From Nocardia sp. XZ_19_385 (GTDB taxonomy: Bacteria; Actinomycetota; Actinomycetes; Mycobacteriales; Mycobacteriaceae): a DNA stretch of 64,000 bases. Position 1 is the stretch's first letter; the number at the start of each line of letters is the position of its first letter. Below are positions 1-8,281 of the stretch, one piece after another. The notes below the pieces were generated by a model. That model was not told the DNA's origin. It did not search any database and saw only the letters and a list, made by a program, of their open reading frames with translations. The position numbers and the translations under genes were made by a program. Location of the stretch: NCBI RefSeq assembly GCF_015355755.1, contig NZ_JACVEE010000001.1:868001-932000 (forward strand), in the 5' to 3' direction.

Positions 1-574
1 CGTGCCGGTCGCCCGGCACGGTGGCGGCGCCGGGAAACTCCGGGGCGGAGACCGGAGTGCGCCGGTGCCAAGGTCTTTCGATGGTGACGGCGTCGTCCTC
101 GGTATGCCGCTCCGGCACAGCGTCGAGCGGGAATCCGGGCGCCGACTGCGGCTTGGCCCGGCCGGCGAGCAGGTGGCCGACCCGCTCGAACACGATCCGG
201 CGCGCCACCTCGGCGCTGGCCACACCGACCAGATCCAGATAGATGATGGTTGCCAGCAAGCCGCTCAGCTCGCATTCGGCGATCCGGATCGGCAGCAATT
301 TTCCGGGTTCGGTGCGGTAGGTGGCCTGCCATTCCTGGGTGCCGCCTTTGGAATTCAGATAATTCTCCGACAGCACCGCCACCACCACCGCCGAGTCCCG
401 CACACCACGGTCCATGAAGTCGATGAAATTGGTGCCGGGCACGAAATCCCAGGCCTGAATCAGCGTTCTGTACCCGGCGGCCTCAAATTGCCAAGCCAGC
501 CAGGTTGCCCACCGTTCGTCTGCCGGAGAGTAACTGATAAAGAAATCACGGGGCTGGGCGCCGGGCTGCGTCAC
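1..574 (-). CDS. TIR-domain protein, C-terminus beyond the window edge
   Basis: Reading the minus strand from a GTG at 574 gives 191 codons open to the edge. Residues about 10-137 form a bacterial TIR domain: an FFISYS opening strand, an EAAGYRTLIQAWDF segment, AVLSENYL, then TQEWQA, whose Glu81 sits where TIR NADases have the catalytic glutamate. Residues 138-191 are a Pro/Arg-rich linker, so a second domain probably lies outside the window. Bacterial TIR domains of this type commonly degrade NAD+ or make cyclic ADP-ribose signals, often in phage defence. AGGAGG abuts the GTG with no spacer, so the GTG at 613 in the same frame is an alternative start. The plus-strand open frame over the same bases has no recognisable protein. 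Confidence 0.8.
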   Translation of the reverse strand, partial: MTQPGAQPRDFFISYSPADERWATWLAWQFEAAGYRTLIQAWDFVPGTNFIDFMDRGVRDSAVVVAVLSENYLNSKGGTQEWQATYRTEPGKLLPIRIAECELSGLLATIIYLDLVGVASAEVARRIVFERVGHLLAGRAKPQSAPGFPLDAVPERHTEDDAVTIERPWHRRTPVSAPEFPGAATVPGDRH

Positions 575-710
575 CCTCCTAGTATGCCCGCCTGCTTGAT
601 CATCTTGGGACACACCGGAATCAGCGGCGAGGACGGCGCGGGCTTCGGGTCCACGAACCACCCCGGTCGAGTGCGCGTCGATTGCCCTCCCCGGGTGCGA
701 TCATGGGCGA

Positions 711-1961
711 GTGCCCGAACAGGTCGATTCCGCCGCGACGAAGACGCCGCCGAGTAACGAGACACGCCGTTACTGGGGTCTGACCATTCTGGACTGGGTC
801 CGGATCGGCCTGCTGGTAGCGGGCCTGCTGTGCGTGTTCACCGGGGCACTGCCGGCGGGCGAGGCGGCCGAGAACATGCGGCGCATCTGGCCGCTGCTGC
901 TGTTCCTCGGCGCGGTCATCGTGCTGGCCGAACTCACCAGGCAGGCAAAGGTTTTCGATGTCATCGCGCATCGGCTGGCGATTCTCGGGCGAGGCAACTA
1001 TCCGGCGCTGTTCGGGCTGTGCGTGCTGTTCGCCTCGTCGACCACGATCCTGCTCAACCTGGACACCACCGCGGTGCTACTCACTCCGGTGATGCTGGCG
1101 CTGGCCAAACCCGCGCGGATTCCGCCGCTGCCGCTGGCGATGCTCACCTTGTGGCTGGCCAATACGGCCAGTCTGCTGCTGCCGGTGTCGAATCTGACGA
1201 ACCTGCTCGCCGCCGAGCGCGTGGCATTGCACGCGACCGAGTTCGCCTCGAGAATGTGGGCGCCACAGCTGGTTTCGATCGCGGCAACGATGCTGTGCCT
1301 GTGGGTGTTCTATTGGCGACGCGGGCATCGGGACGCGGACCGATATGTACCGCCGGAGCCCGTGCGGCCGGAGAACGCGCGTGAGCGGGCGCTGTTCTAC
1401 ACCACAGCGGGCGCCTGCCTGCTGTTTATCGTGGCGATCCCGTTCGTCGGCGAACGGATCGACGTGGCGGCCGGGATCGCCGCCCTGATCGCCCTGATCG
1501 CGTTCACCGTTTTCGACCGTTCGGCCCTGAAGCTCTCGCTGTTCCCCTGGCAGCTGCTGGTGTTCGTGGTCGGCCTGTTCCTGGTGGTCCCGACGCTGAG
1601 CAGGCACGGGCTCTCCGATCTGATGCACCTACTCATCGGCTCCGACCCCGGCGCCGAGGGTGCGTATCGGGCCGCCGCGGCGGGCGCGGGCCTGTCCAAC
1701 GTCGCGAATAACCTGCCCGCCTACACCGCGGGCGAGGCCGTCGTCCCCGCGGCGAATCACGACCAGCTGCTGGCCTTGCTGATCGGGAGCAATGTCGGGC
1801 CGATCGTCACCCCGTGGGCTTCGCTGGCGACCCTGCTGTGCCTGGAATTCTGCCGCACCCACAACGTGCGCGTGCCGATGGGACGCTTCGTTGCCACCGG
1901 TCTGGCGCTGGCCATCCTCGCGACCGCTGGTTCTGTTGCCGCGCTGCTGCTTACGAGCTAG
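711..1961 (+). CDS. SLC13/ArsB-type membrane permease
   Basis: This 416-residue protein has about ten hydrophobic segments. The repeated motifs SSTTILLNLDTTAVLLTP and NLTNLLAAERV near residues 105-165, and GAGLSNVANNLPAYTAG with GSNVGPIVTPWASLATLL near residues 325-375, are the paired helical-hairpin signatures of the ion transporter superfamily that includes ArsB and SLC13 carriers. It should move an oxyanion or carboxylate across the inner membrane; the substrate cannot be told from sequence. No ArsR, ArsC or other arsenic gene is adjacent, so an arsenite role is not supported. GTG at 711 is used because no in-frame ATG gives a complete first helix. The stop overlaps the convergent phosphatase gene by four bases. 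Confidence 0.8.
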   Translation: MPEQVDSAATKTPPSNETRRYWGLTILDWVRIGLLVAGLLCVFTGALPAGEAAENMRRIWPLLLFLGAVIVLAELTRQAKVFDVIAHRLAILGRGNYPALFGLCVLFASSTTILLNLDTTAVLLTPVMLALAKPARIPPLPLAMLTLWLANTASLLLPVSNLTNLLAAERVALHATEFASRMWAPQLVSIAATMLCLWVFYWRRGHRDADRYVPPEPVRPENARERALFYTTAGACLLFIVAIPFVGERIDVAAGIAALIALIAFTVFDRSALKLSLFPWQLLVFVVGLFLVVPTLSRHGLSDLMHLLIGSDPGAEGAYRAAAAGAGLSNVANNLPAYTAGEAVVPAANHDQLLALLIGSNVGPIVTPWASLATLLCLEFCRTHNVRVPMGRFVATGLALAILATAGSVAALLLTS

Positions 1962-2833
1962 CGCAGCCCGGTGACCGCGACCTCGGCGGCGGCCTTGACC
2001 CACCTGGCGAGTTCGGCGGCCATGTGCGGGCTGCCGGCGATGAAGTCGACCTCGCTGCCGAGCGGGTCGATGGTGTCGTCGAGCGGCGCACCGCCGAAAT
2101 CGGTGATCTCGACGCCGGATTCACGGGCGATGAGGGCGCCGGCCGGCAGGTCGACCACGCCCGCACGGTAGCCGACGAATCCGTCGATGTCGCCGCGGGC
2201 CAGCATGATCCAGCACAGCAGTGGTGACCAGAGTTGGATCAGGCGACGGGAATTCGCTTCCAGCGTCAGCCGCATCGCCCGGGCGATCGGATCGGCGCGA
2301 CCCACCGGATAGCCCTGCAACCAGGCCAGCACCGGCGCGGAATCGCCACGCACGGAAGGTGGTTGCCACAGTCGCCCGTCCGGGCCGTTCGCGCCCCGGC
2401 CGCGCACCGCCGACCAGGTGTGGCCGGTGAGCGGTTCGTACACCACGCCGACCACCGGAGTTCCGTAGTGGCACAACGCGATTCCCACCGTGCACACCGG
2501 CAGGCCGATGGCGATGTTGTTGGTGCCGTCGAGCGGATCGACCACCCAGCACCAGGCGTCGTCCGCCCCGGCCAGCAGGCCCGATTCCTCGGCCAGGATC
2601 CGATGGTCGGGAAATGCCCGGCGCAGATGACCCAGGATGATGTTTTCAGCGCGGAGATCCAGATCGGTGACCAGGTCACCCGCCGACCCCTTCGCCCGAA
2701 TAGCCAGCGCGCCACCCAGACCCGTGCGGATCGCCTCGCCCGCCTCCTCGGCCGCCGTGATCGCCACGTCCACCGCGATCCCCGGTGGCATGACGAGATC
2801 CCGGAGCGAGTTCACGACGTTGCTCGGTCCCAT
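1958..2833 (-). CDS. Inositol-monophosphatase-family phosphatase
   Basis: This 291-residue protein carries the Mg2+-dependent, lithium-sensitive phosphatase signatures: LAEESG (metal ligand Glu), then WVVDPLDGTNN (the DPxDGTxN metal site), and a C-terminal GVVDLPAGALIARESGVEITDFGG that replaces the usual WDxAAG motif. Family members dephosphorylate inositol phosphate, 3'-phosphoadenosine phosphate, fructose bisphosphate or histidinol phosphate; which applies here is open. ATG at 2833 is chosen for its GGAGGAG site four bases upstream. The start lies 22 bases inside the preceding cupin gene, which implies translational coupling. It is the last gene of an operon reading 4382 to 1958 on the minus strand. 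Confidence 0.87.
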   Translation of the reverse strand: MGPSNVVNSLRDLVMPPGIAVDVAITAAEEAGEAIRTGLGGALAIRAKGSAGDLVTDLDLRAENIILGHLRRAFPDHRILAEESGLLAGADDAWCWVVDPLDGTNNIAIGLPVCTVGIALCHYGTPVVGVVYEPLTGHTWSAVRGRGANGPDGRLWQPPSVRGDSAPVLAWLQGYPVGRADPIARAMRLTLEANSRRLIQLWSPLLCWIMLARGDIDGFVGYRAGVVDLPAGALIARESGVEITDFGGAPLDDTIDPLGSEVDFIAGSPHMAAELARWVKAAAEVAVTGLR

Positions 2834-3492
2834 TGCTCCTCCAGGTGAGCTGGCTGGGTCAGCTGGTCCAAAACGGTCCGCGCCACGCGGCGGGTTTCCT
2901 CCGCGGTGCACGGGATGCGGTGCACCCAGTGGTCGTCGGTGGCGAGACCGCCCAGTGAACGATCCGGCGGGCCGTGCCGGTACTCGCCCAAGGCTACGGT
3001 CGCGGCCGCACCGACGACCTCTGATACGTGGAATACACCGTGCGGGAGGGTATATGCGTCACCGGCCCGGAAAATTTCACGCGAGCGCAGTCGATAGGCG
3101 ACGACCTGCGAGGTGGCGCGGATCAGATCACCATCGGCGCTGCTCTGGATCTCGAAGACCCGATGGGTCGGCTGCTCGGGCGCCTCGACCACCTCGAACA
3201 CGTCATTGGCGACAGCCCCGTACAGCACGATGCTCAGCAGATCCCAGCTGTGCGCGTGCACCAGCGATGTCGTGGGCCGGCGGCGCATCCCCTCGGCCCA
3301 CACATGCAGGCAGATTCCCAGATCTCCGTCCCGCCACACCGGGAAACACAGGAACCCCAGCGGATGTCGCACCACCGTCACCAGCGCGTCGCCCGCGGCC
3401 ACGGGCCCCAGGTATTCCCGCACCCAGCTCCCCACCTCCCGGGCAGCCGCAGCGGAAGTGATCGAACTACGTAATCGGGCATAGGGATTCAT
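2812..3492 (-). CDS. Cupin-fold protein, cysteine-dioxygenase-like layout
   Basis: The 226-residue protein has two cupin-like histidine motifs: LVHAHSWDLLSIVLYG near residues 77-92 and AYTLPHGVFHVSEV near 146-159. Together these would give a His-rich metal site in a single beta-barrel. The order and spacing recall cysteine dioxygenase and related small-molecule dioxygenases, but I do not recognise a specific enzyme. ATG at 3492 overlaps the stop of the upstream membrane-protein gene (TGATG), and the downstream phosphatase starts inside its 3' end. The three genes therefore look like one translationally coupled unit. A cytoplasmic role is expected, since there is no signal peptide. Confidence 0.7.
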   Translation of the reverse strand: MNPYARLRSSITSAAAAREVGSWVREYLGPVAAGDALVTVVRHPLGFLCFPVWRDGDLGICLHVWAEGMRRRPTTSLVHAHSWDLLSIVLYGAVANDVFEVVEAPEQPTHRVFEIQSSADGDLIRATSQVVAYRLRSREIFRAGDAYTLPHGVFHVSEVVGAAATVALGEYRHGPPDRSLGGLATDDHWVHRIPCTAEETRRVARTVLDQLTQPAHLEEQWDRATS

Positions 3493-4382
3493 CAGAATGG
3501 GTTCTCCGGATTCAACGCGCGACGCACGATCTCGGCTACGTCACGATCCTCGAAAGACGCGGGCAAAGGCAGTCTCAGCGCGTCGAACACGGCCCGCACC
3601 TGCTCGACCGTGGGTTGCTCATCGAGCTGGACGTCGCGCGCATCGCCCAGCGGCACCTTCTTGGCCTGATCGAAACTCGAGTCCAGTTCGCGGCTGAAAT
3701 CCCGGTAGTAGGGCTTGTCGCGCTCGAACATCATGGCCGGGGTGTTCGGATTGTCCTGGGTGATGATGACGCAACTCGTCGACAGGTCCCAGCGGAAGGT
3801 GGTCATCACCGACGAGAACCCGACCGCGATGTCGAGCGGGCTGTACTGCTGCTTGTACCAGCAGGCTGCGAGCACGGTCGCGAACGACTCCTGTTGCACG
3901 CGCCGGGTGGTCCAGGGATCTCTGGTCCGGACGGCATCCGGCGCCACCGATGCGCGGAACTCCGCGTAGGTCTTGCAGAGCAGTTCGTTGGTCGGATCGA
4001 GAATCTCCAGCCGGACCCGAAGACTCCGCTGGTCGCGCCGGGCATTGCGCACACATTCCTTCAAGGTCACGGCGCGGACGTAGGTTCCGGTGCCGCCCTT
4101 GAAGATCCACTTCTCGGTATCGCGGCGGGCCAGGGTGTGCTGATGCCCGATCTCGGGCCCGTTCAGCATCTGCACCGACGACGCGTCACGCATCGCCTTG
4201 GCGGACAGATGCCGGTCCCGCAGCAGCGTGGTCGCGAGCAGCGCGAGGACCAACAGCACAGCCGCGTTCACCTTGTCGGCCTCGAGCACGTCGATGACCG
4301 CGAGCACGCCCACGGCGGCGGCGAGTACCAACGCCACCAACCCGTCGACGTTGTTGCGCAACCATGTCAGGAATCGCGCCAT
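3492..4382 (-). CDS. Two-helix membrane protein of unknown family (copy A)
   Basis: This 296-residue protein starts at ATG 4382, behind a GGGAGG site. The first 60 residues contain two hydrophobic helices (about 13-33 and 41-58) followed by LLRDR. The rest is a soluble, probably cytoplasmic, domain. Its conserved blocks are KWIFKGGTGTYVRAVTL, LEILDPTNELLC, LAACWYKQQY and a C-terminal PTVEQVRAVFDALRLPLP. The same blocks occur in the divergent gene at 4580, so the two are paralogues. I do not recognise the domain and assign no function. It heads the operon with the cupin and the phosphatase. Confidence 0.75.
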   Translation of the reverse strand: MARFLTWLRNNVDGLVALVLAAAVGVLAVIDVLEADKVNAAVLLVLALLATTLLRDRHLSAKAMRDASSVQMLNGPEIGHQHTLARRDTEKWIFKGGTGTYVRAVTLKECVRNARRDQRSLRVRLEILDPTNELLCKTYAEFRASVAPDAVRTRDPWTTRRVQQESFATVLAACWYKQQYSPLDIAVGFSSVMTTFRWDLSTSCVIITQDNPNTPAMMFERDKPYYRDFSRELDSSFDQAKKVPLGDARDVQLDEQPTVEQVRAVFDALRLPLPASFEDRDVAEIVRRALNPENPF

Positions 4383-4579
4383 GCACCACCCTCCCCGTGT
4401 CTCCACCAGGATAGGTGCCCGCTTCCGTACCCAGCGCGGTATCGCCGAACTCACGAGGTAGCGACTACCCGAATCCTGTTGGTCTCGAGCATGGTTCAGG
4501 AATCTGTTATCCGCTGCGAGCGCTGCCGCGCGAACCTAAGATCGGAGCAATTCCGGATCATCCGACGGTGGGACTCTCG

Positions 4580-5515
4580 ATGACCAGCATCATGCGGTGG
4601 GCATTCCGGTACGCCGACGTCCTCGTAGCCCTGACGCTCGCCCTGGTCGTAGTGGGGCTCGACGTCATCGGAGAAACATCGGAGAAGACCCTGCAGAACG
4701 CCATGATGGCGACGCTGGCCGTCGTCGCCCTGGTGCTGCTGCGGGATCGAGTGCGCACCGACAGCGCCCGCGACGAGACCCGCGACAAACTCGACGCACT
4801 GGTCGCGGGGCTGGACAGCAGGCAGATCGTGCAGGTGATCAGTGGAGCGGAGTGCAGCCGGCTGCTCGCGCAAGCCCGGCTGGAGACGCGCACCTGGGTA
4901 TTCAAAGGGGCGACCGCGACCTACGTCCGGGCCGTGACCCTGCCGGACTGCATCCGGATCGCCAGGCCCAACCAGCGCGCCCTCGCCTTCCAGCTGGAGA
5001 TCCTCGATCCGACCAACGAAAGTCTCTGCGCGCGGTACGTCGATCTGCACAAATCGATGAGCGATCCGTCGAGTCCGGTGCATCAGTGGGATGCCGACGG
5101 GACCCAGCGGGAACTGTTCTCGACCATCCTCGCGGCGTGCTGGTATCAACAGCAGTACGCGCGACTCGCCATCGAGATCCGCCTGTCGTCGAGTTACACC
5201 CTGGCCCGCTACGAGCTGGCGGCCGACAAACTCATCTTGACCCAGCGCGGGCCCGGGTTTCCGGCCACCGTCGTCCATCGAGACACCCCCACCTACGACT
5301 GCTTGGAGAAGGAAGTCGACGTCAGTTGGAAGCAGGCCCGGCAGGTCCCGCTGCAGGCCGTCAAACAAGAACTGACGCTGAGTCCGCGACCGACGCCGGA
5401 CGAGGTCAAGCGCGTGTTCGCGACGCTGGCGCTGCCCTTGCCCGCGACATGGAACGACGCGGTCCTGACCGAACTTTCCGATATGGCGTTGGCCTCCCCC
5501 GACCCGTACGCATAG
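4580..5515 (+). CDS. Two-helix membrane protein of unknown family (copy B)
   Basis: This 311-residue protein begins at ATG 4580 after GGTGGGA. Two hydrophobic helices (about residues 10-30 and 37-56) end in LLRDR. A soluble domain follows with WVFKGATATYVRAVTL, LEILDPTNESLC, LAACWYQQQY and PTPDEVKRVFATLALPLP, the same blocks in the same order as the gene ending at 3492. Identity between the copies is moderate, so the duplication is old. The two genes diverge from a roughly 200-base intergenic region (4383-4579) and may share control elements there. The function is unknown; the soluble domain could bind a nucleotide or lipid, but no catalytic motif is evident. Confidence 0.75.
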   Translation: MTSIMRWAFRYADVLVALTLALVVVGLDVIGETSEKTLQNAMMATLAVVALVLLRDRVRTDSARDETRDKLDALVAGLDSRQIVQVISGAECSRLLAQARLETRTWVFKGATATYVRAVTLPDCIRIARPNQRALAFQLEILDPTNESLCARYVDLHKSMSDPSSPVHQWDADGTQRELFSTILAACWYQQQYARLAIEIRLSSSYTLARYELAADKLILTQRGPGFPATVVHRDTPTYDCLEKEVDVSWKQARQVPLQAVKQELTLSPRPTPDEVKRVFATLALPLPATWNDAVLTELSDMALASPDPYA

Positions 5516-5599
5516 GGCCACCCTTGACCTCGAGTGCGGTTGAGGAATCAGGATGGATACCGTACCGCCGGGTCCAGTACACCCACCGGCGGCTACGAA

Positions 5600-5635
5600 A
5601 ACAGCCGCACACTCAGCGAAGAGGGTGCGGCTGTT
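5600..5635. terminator. Hairpin between converging genes
   Basis: An 11-base perfect inverted repeat, AACAGCCGCAC and GTGCGGCTGTT, encloses a 14-base loop. It lies between the stop of the plus-strand membrane protein (5515) and the nusB stop (5649). It could end transcription from either side. Confidence 0.7.
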
Positions 5636-5648
5636 GGGGTTTCGGGAA

Positions 5649-6158
5649 CTACGCTTCGGGCTCCGAACGGGGAGCGCGGGTGGCCGCGGCGGCGGCGCGG
5701 ACCTGCGGGGCGACCAGGACCACCTGGCCGAGAACGCCGTTGATGAAGGACGGCGAGTCGTCGGTCGAGAGTTCCTTGGCCAGTTCCACGGCCTCGTCGA
5801 CGGCGACGACCGGCGGAACATCGTTGGCGTGGAACAACTCCCACACCGCGATGCGCAGGATAGCGCGATCCACGGCGGGCAGGCGGGACAGCGTCCAGTC
5901 CTGCAGGTAGGACTCGATGGTGCCGTCCACCCGGTCCAGGTCGTCGGCGACGCCTTCGACCAGGGTGTGGGTGTAGGCGTGCACCGGGGCGACCGCCTGA
6001 TCGCCGCGCGCCAATTCGACACGCTCGGACAGCAGGTCGGCGACGTCGACGTCGCGGGCCTCCGCTTCGAAGAGCAGATCGACCGCGCGGCGCCGGGCCT
6101 TGTGCCGGGTACCGAGCTTCTTGAACTTCTTGTCTTCCGGCTGCTGAGGCACAGTCAC
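5649..6158 (-). CDS. nusB: Transcription antitermination factor NusB
   Basis: The 169-residue protein shows the NusB layout: an N-terminal [19 protein letters not shown] helix, which is the RNA-binding Arg-rich region, then [44 protein letters not shown] and a short polar tail. NusB binds NusE (S10) and boxA RNA to support rRNA antitermination. The start is taken as GTG 6158; an overlapping ATG is out of frame and immediately meets a stop. It lies 12 bases after efp, so the two are cotranscribed, as in other actinobacteria. Confidence 0.95.
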   Translation of the reverse strand: MTVPQQPEDKKFKKLGTRHKARRRAVDLLFEAEARDVDVADLLSERVELARGDQAVAPVHAYTHTLVEGVADDLDRVDGTIESYLQDWTLSRLPAVDRAILRIAVWELFHANDVPPVVAVDEAVELAKELSTDDSPSFINGVLGQVVLVAPQVRAAAAATRAPRSEPEA

Positions 6159-6170
6159 ATTATCCGCGCG

Positions 6171-6734
6171 TCAGGAGTTGACGCGGCTGATGTAGCTGCC
6201 GTCGCGGGTGTCGACCTTCAGCTTGTCACCCTGGTTGATGAACAGCGGGACCTGCACCTCGGCGCCGGTCTCGATGGTGGCGGGCTTGGTGCCCGCGCTG
6301 GAGCGGTCGCCCTGCAGGCCCGGCTCGGTGTGGGTGACCAGGACCTCGATGGAGACCGGGAGCTCGATGAACAGCGCCTCGCCCTCGTGCATCGCGATCT
6401 GCACGCCCATGTTCTCCATCAGGAAGCCGCCCGCCTTGCCGACCGTCTTCTCCTGCAGGTGGACCTGGTCGTAGGTCTCGCCGTCCATGAAGATGTAGTC
6501 CGAGCCGTCGTGGTACAGGTAGGTCATGTCGCGACGGTCGACGGTGGCGGTCTCTACCTTGACGCCCGCGTTGAAGGTCTTGTCGACGACCTTGCCCGAC
6601 ACCACGTTCTTCAGCTTGGTCCGCACGAAGGCGGGGCCCTTACCCGGCTTGACGTGCTGGAACTCGACAATCTGCTGGAGATTGTTGTCGATCTTCAGCA
6701 CAAGGCCGTTCTTGAAGTCGCTGGTGTCCGCCAC
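6171..6734 (-). CDS. efp: Translation elongation factor P
   Basis: The 187-residue protein has the full three-domain EF-P length. The [15 protein letters not shown] loop near residue 35 holds the conserved lysine at the tip that reaches the peptidyl-transferase centre. The C-terminal OB region contains [26 protein letters not shown], which is the family signature. EF-P relieves ribosome stalling at polyproline stretches. The loop has Lys rather than Arg; no EpmA-type modification gene is seen in the window. It lies between pepQ (upstream, 40-base gap) and nusB. Confidence 0.97.
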   Translation of the reverse strand: MADTSDFKNGLVLKIDNNLQQIVEFQHVKPGKGPAFVRTKLKNVVSGKVVDKTFNAGVKVETATVDRRDMTYLYHDGSDYIFMDGETYDQVHLQEKTVGKAGGFLMENMGVQIAMHEGEALFIELPVSIEVLVTHTEPGLQGDRSSAGTKPATIETGAEVQVPLFINQGDKLKVDTRDGSYISRVNS

Positions 6735-6774
6735 TGTTCTCGGATCTCCTCGTTCGTCACAGGTCGTACCGGCG

Positions 6775-7902
6775 TCACTCGACGACGGTCAGGTCTTTGC
6801 TGGTGTTGGTGAGCAACTCCGGGCCCCCTTCGCGCACCACGAGCGTGTCCTCGATCCGGACCCCGCCGCGGCCGGGAAAGTACACACCGGGTTCGACGGT
6901 CACCGCCACGCCGGAGAGAAGTGTACCGGTTCCGGTTTTCATGATTCCCGGTGCTTCGTGGATCTGTAGTCCGACGCCGTGCCCGAGACCGTGCGAGAAC
7001 AGCTTGCCGTGCCCGGCCGCCTCGATGACCGAGCGCGCGGCGGCGTCCACGTCGACGACCTCGGCGCCGGGGCGCAGCGCCTTGCGCCCGGCCCGCTGTG
7101 ACTCCTCGACCAGCTCATACACCTCGCGCTGCCAGTCGCTGGGGGCGCCCAGGACGAACGTGCGCGTCATATCGGAGTGGTAGCCGCCGACGACGGCGCC
7201 GAAGTCGAGCTTGACGAAATCTCCGGTTTTCAGAACCGCCTCGGTCGGGCGGTGATGCGGAATGGCGGAGTTGGCGCCGGCGGCGACGATGGTCTCGAAG
7301 GAAATCGCCTCCGCGCCGTGCTCGAACATGGCCCATTCCAGGTCCCTGGCGACCTGCCGCTCGGTGCGGCCGGGACGCAGTGCACCGCGTTCCAGGATCG
7401 TCGCCAGGCCGGCGTCACCCGCGTCGCAGGCGGCGCGCAACTGGGCCACCTCGTAGTCGTCCTTGATCATGCGCAACTGTTCGACCAGCCCGGCGATCGG
7501 GACCAGTTCCAGGCCCGTCTTCTGCTCGGCGAACCCGCGCTGCTGGTCGACGGTGACGATGTGGCTTTCGAAGCCGACCCGGCCGACCTGCCATTCCCCC
7601 GCCAGCTCCATGATGCGGCGGGCGGTGGCGCGGGCGATCTCGGCGCGTAGATCGGGCACCTGCTGGGCGACCTGGTCGCGGTAGCGGCCGTCGGTGCCGA
7701 TCACCGTGCGCTCCTCGGCATTGCGCATTTCCCACGCGTGCACCAGCAGTGCGGCGTTGGATCCGGTGAAACCGGTGAGGTACCTGATGTTCACCAGATC
7801 GGTGACCAGCAGGGCGTCGACCTCGTTCTCCATCAACAGACTCCGCAACGCGCTCCGGCGCGCCGCATAGTCGGGCTGGGTCCCCGCGTGATCAGCACAC
7901 AT
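6775..7902 (-). CDS. pepQ: M24B metallopeptidase, Xaa-Pro dipeptidase/aminopeptidase
   Basis: The 375-residue protein has a creatinase-like N-terminal domain (residues 1-145, with the [17 protein letters not shown] motif) and a pita-bread catalytic domain. The metal ligands are visible in order: [18 protein letters not shown] (two Asp), [15 protein letters not shown] (His), and [21 protein letters not shown] (two Glu). It should cleave X-Pro bonds in the cytoplasm. Position upstream of efp matches the conserved pepQ-efp-nusB order. Start ATG 7902. Confidence 0.93.
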   Translation of the reverse strand: MCADHAGTQPDYAARRSALRSLLMENEVDALLVTDLVNIRYLTGFTGSNAALLVHAWEMRNAEERTVIGTDGRYRDQVAQQVPDLRAEIARATARRIMELAGEWQVGRVGFESHIVTVDQQRGFAEQKTGLELVPIAGLVEQLRMIKDDYEVAQLRAACDAGDAGLATILERGALRPGRTERQVARDLEWAMFEHGAEAISFETIVAAGANSAIPHHRPTEAVLKTGDFVKLDFGAVVGGYHSDMTRTFVLGAPSDWQREVYELVEESQRAGRKALRPGAEVVDVDAAARSVIEAAGHGKLFSHGLGHGVGLQIHEAPGIMKTGTGTLLSGVAVTVEPGVYFPGRGGVRIEDTLVVREGGPELLTNTSKDLTVVE

Positions 7903-8242
7903 GGATCCAAACTACCGCCGACACGCCGAATAGCGGAGCCACAACACGAGACCGGCGATCAGCTGGCATCGCTTCGTTGCCGCTCCGTGCCCCTGGGGCG
8001 GCACGTAGCCCGTCGGCAGTCGACCACTCGTAGAGCTGGAGCCCACCGATCACCCTCTGGCTGTCGAACAGCGAACCGGTATCACCATGGCCCGGGTCCA
8101 ATGGATCGCCGAACAAATCTTGCACGTCACCCCGCTGACCGACTGAACAGCGAACATCCGCTGCTGCCGCATAGCGCGCTGATCGAACCGGCCACGCGGC
8201 ACGGCATTGCGAGGGCACTATCGGATTGCCAGGAACTCCGGC
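7903..8242. other. Gene-free stretch with a possible decayed reading frame
   Basis: There is no convincing complete gene between pepQ and the MerR-type promoter. On the plus strand, bases 8009-8146 read as about 45 codons of protein-like composition, including HPLAVEQRTGITMARVQW and ending at TGA 8144-8146. The frame is closed upstream by TAG at 8006-8008, and no start with a ribosome site is present. It may be the 3' remnant of a deleted gene. The pepQ promoter must lie at the left of this stretch. Confidence 0.4.
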
Positions 8243-8281
8243 TTGACCTTGCCCCTGGGGCAAGGTTTCAGGATTGCGCAC
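8243..8281 (+). promoter_or_regulatory. MerR-type promoter with palindromic operator, leaderless start
   Basis: A -35 box TTGACC (8243-8248) and a -10 box CAGGAT (8269-8274) are separated by 20 bases, longer than the usual 17. The spacer region holds a perfect 19-base palindrome, CCTTGCCCC-T-GGGGCAAGG (8247-8265). An overlong spacer with a central palindrome is the hallmark of promoters activated by MerR-family proteins. The expected transcription start (about seven bases past the -10) falls on the A of the ATG at 8282, so the message should be leaderless. A merR gene lies directly downstream. Confidence 0.82.

Noticed and set aside
2..757. A 251-codon plus-strand frame over the left edge
   Set aside because: It is the shadow of the minus-strand TIR gene; its sequence has no recognisable domain and a random-looking composition.
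711..1961. Calling the permease an arsenite exporter (ArsB)
   Set aside because: There is no arsR, arsC or arsenic-sensing gene near, and the motif set is shared with SLC13 carriers, so the substrate is left open.
8041..8100. A riboswitch upstream of the serine hydrolase
   Set aside because: The transcript is predicted to be leaderless, so no leader RNA would exist.
7892..8281. Minus-strand 129-codon frame between pepQ and the serine hydrolase
   Set aside because: It runs through the MerR-type promoter, has no ribosome site and no recognisable motif.
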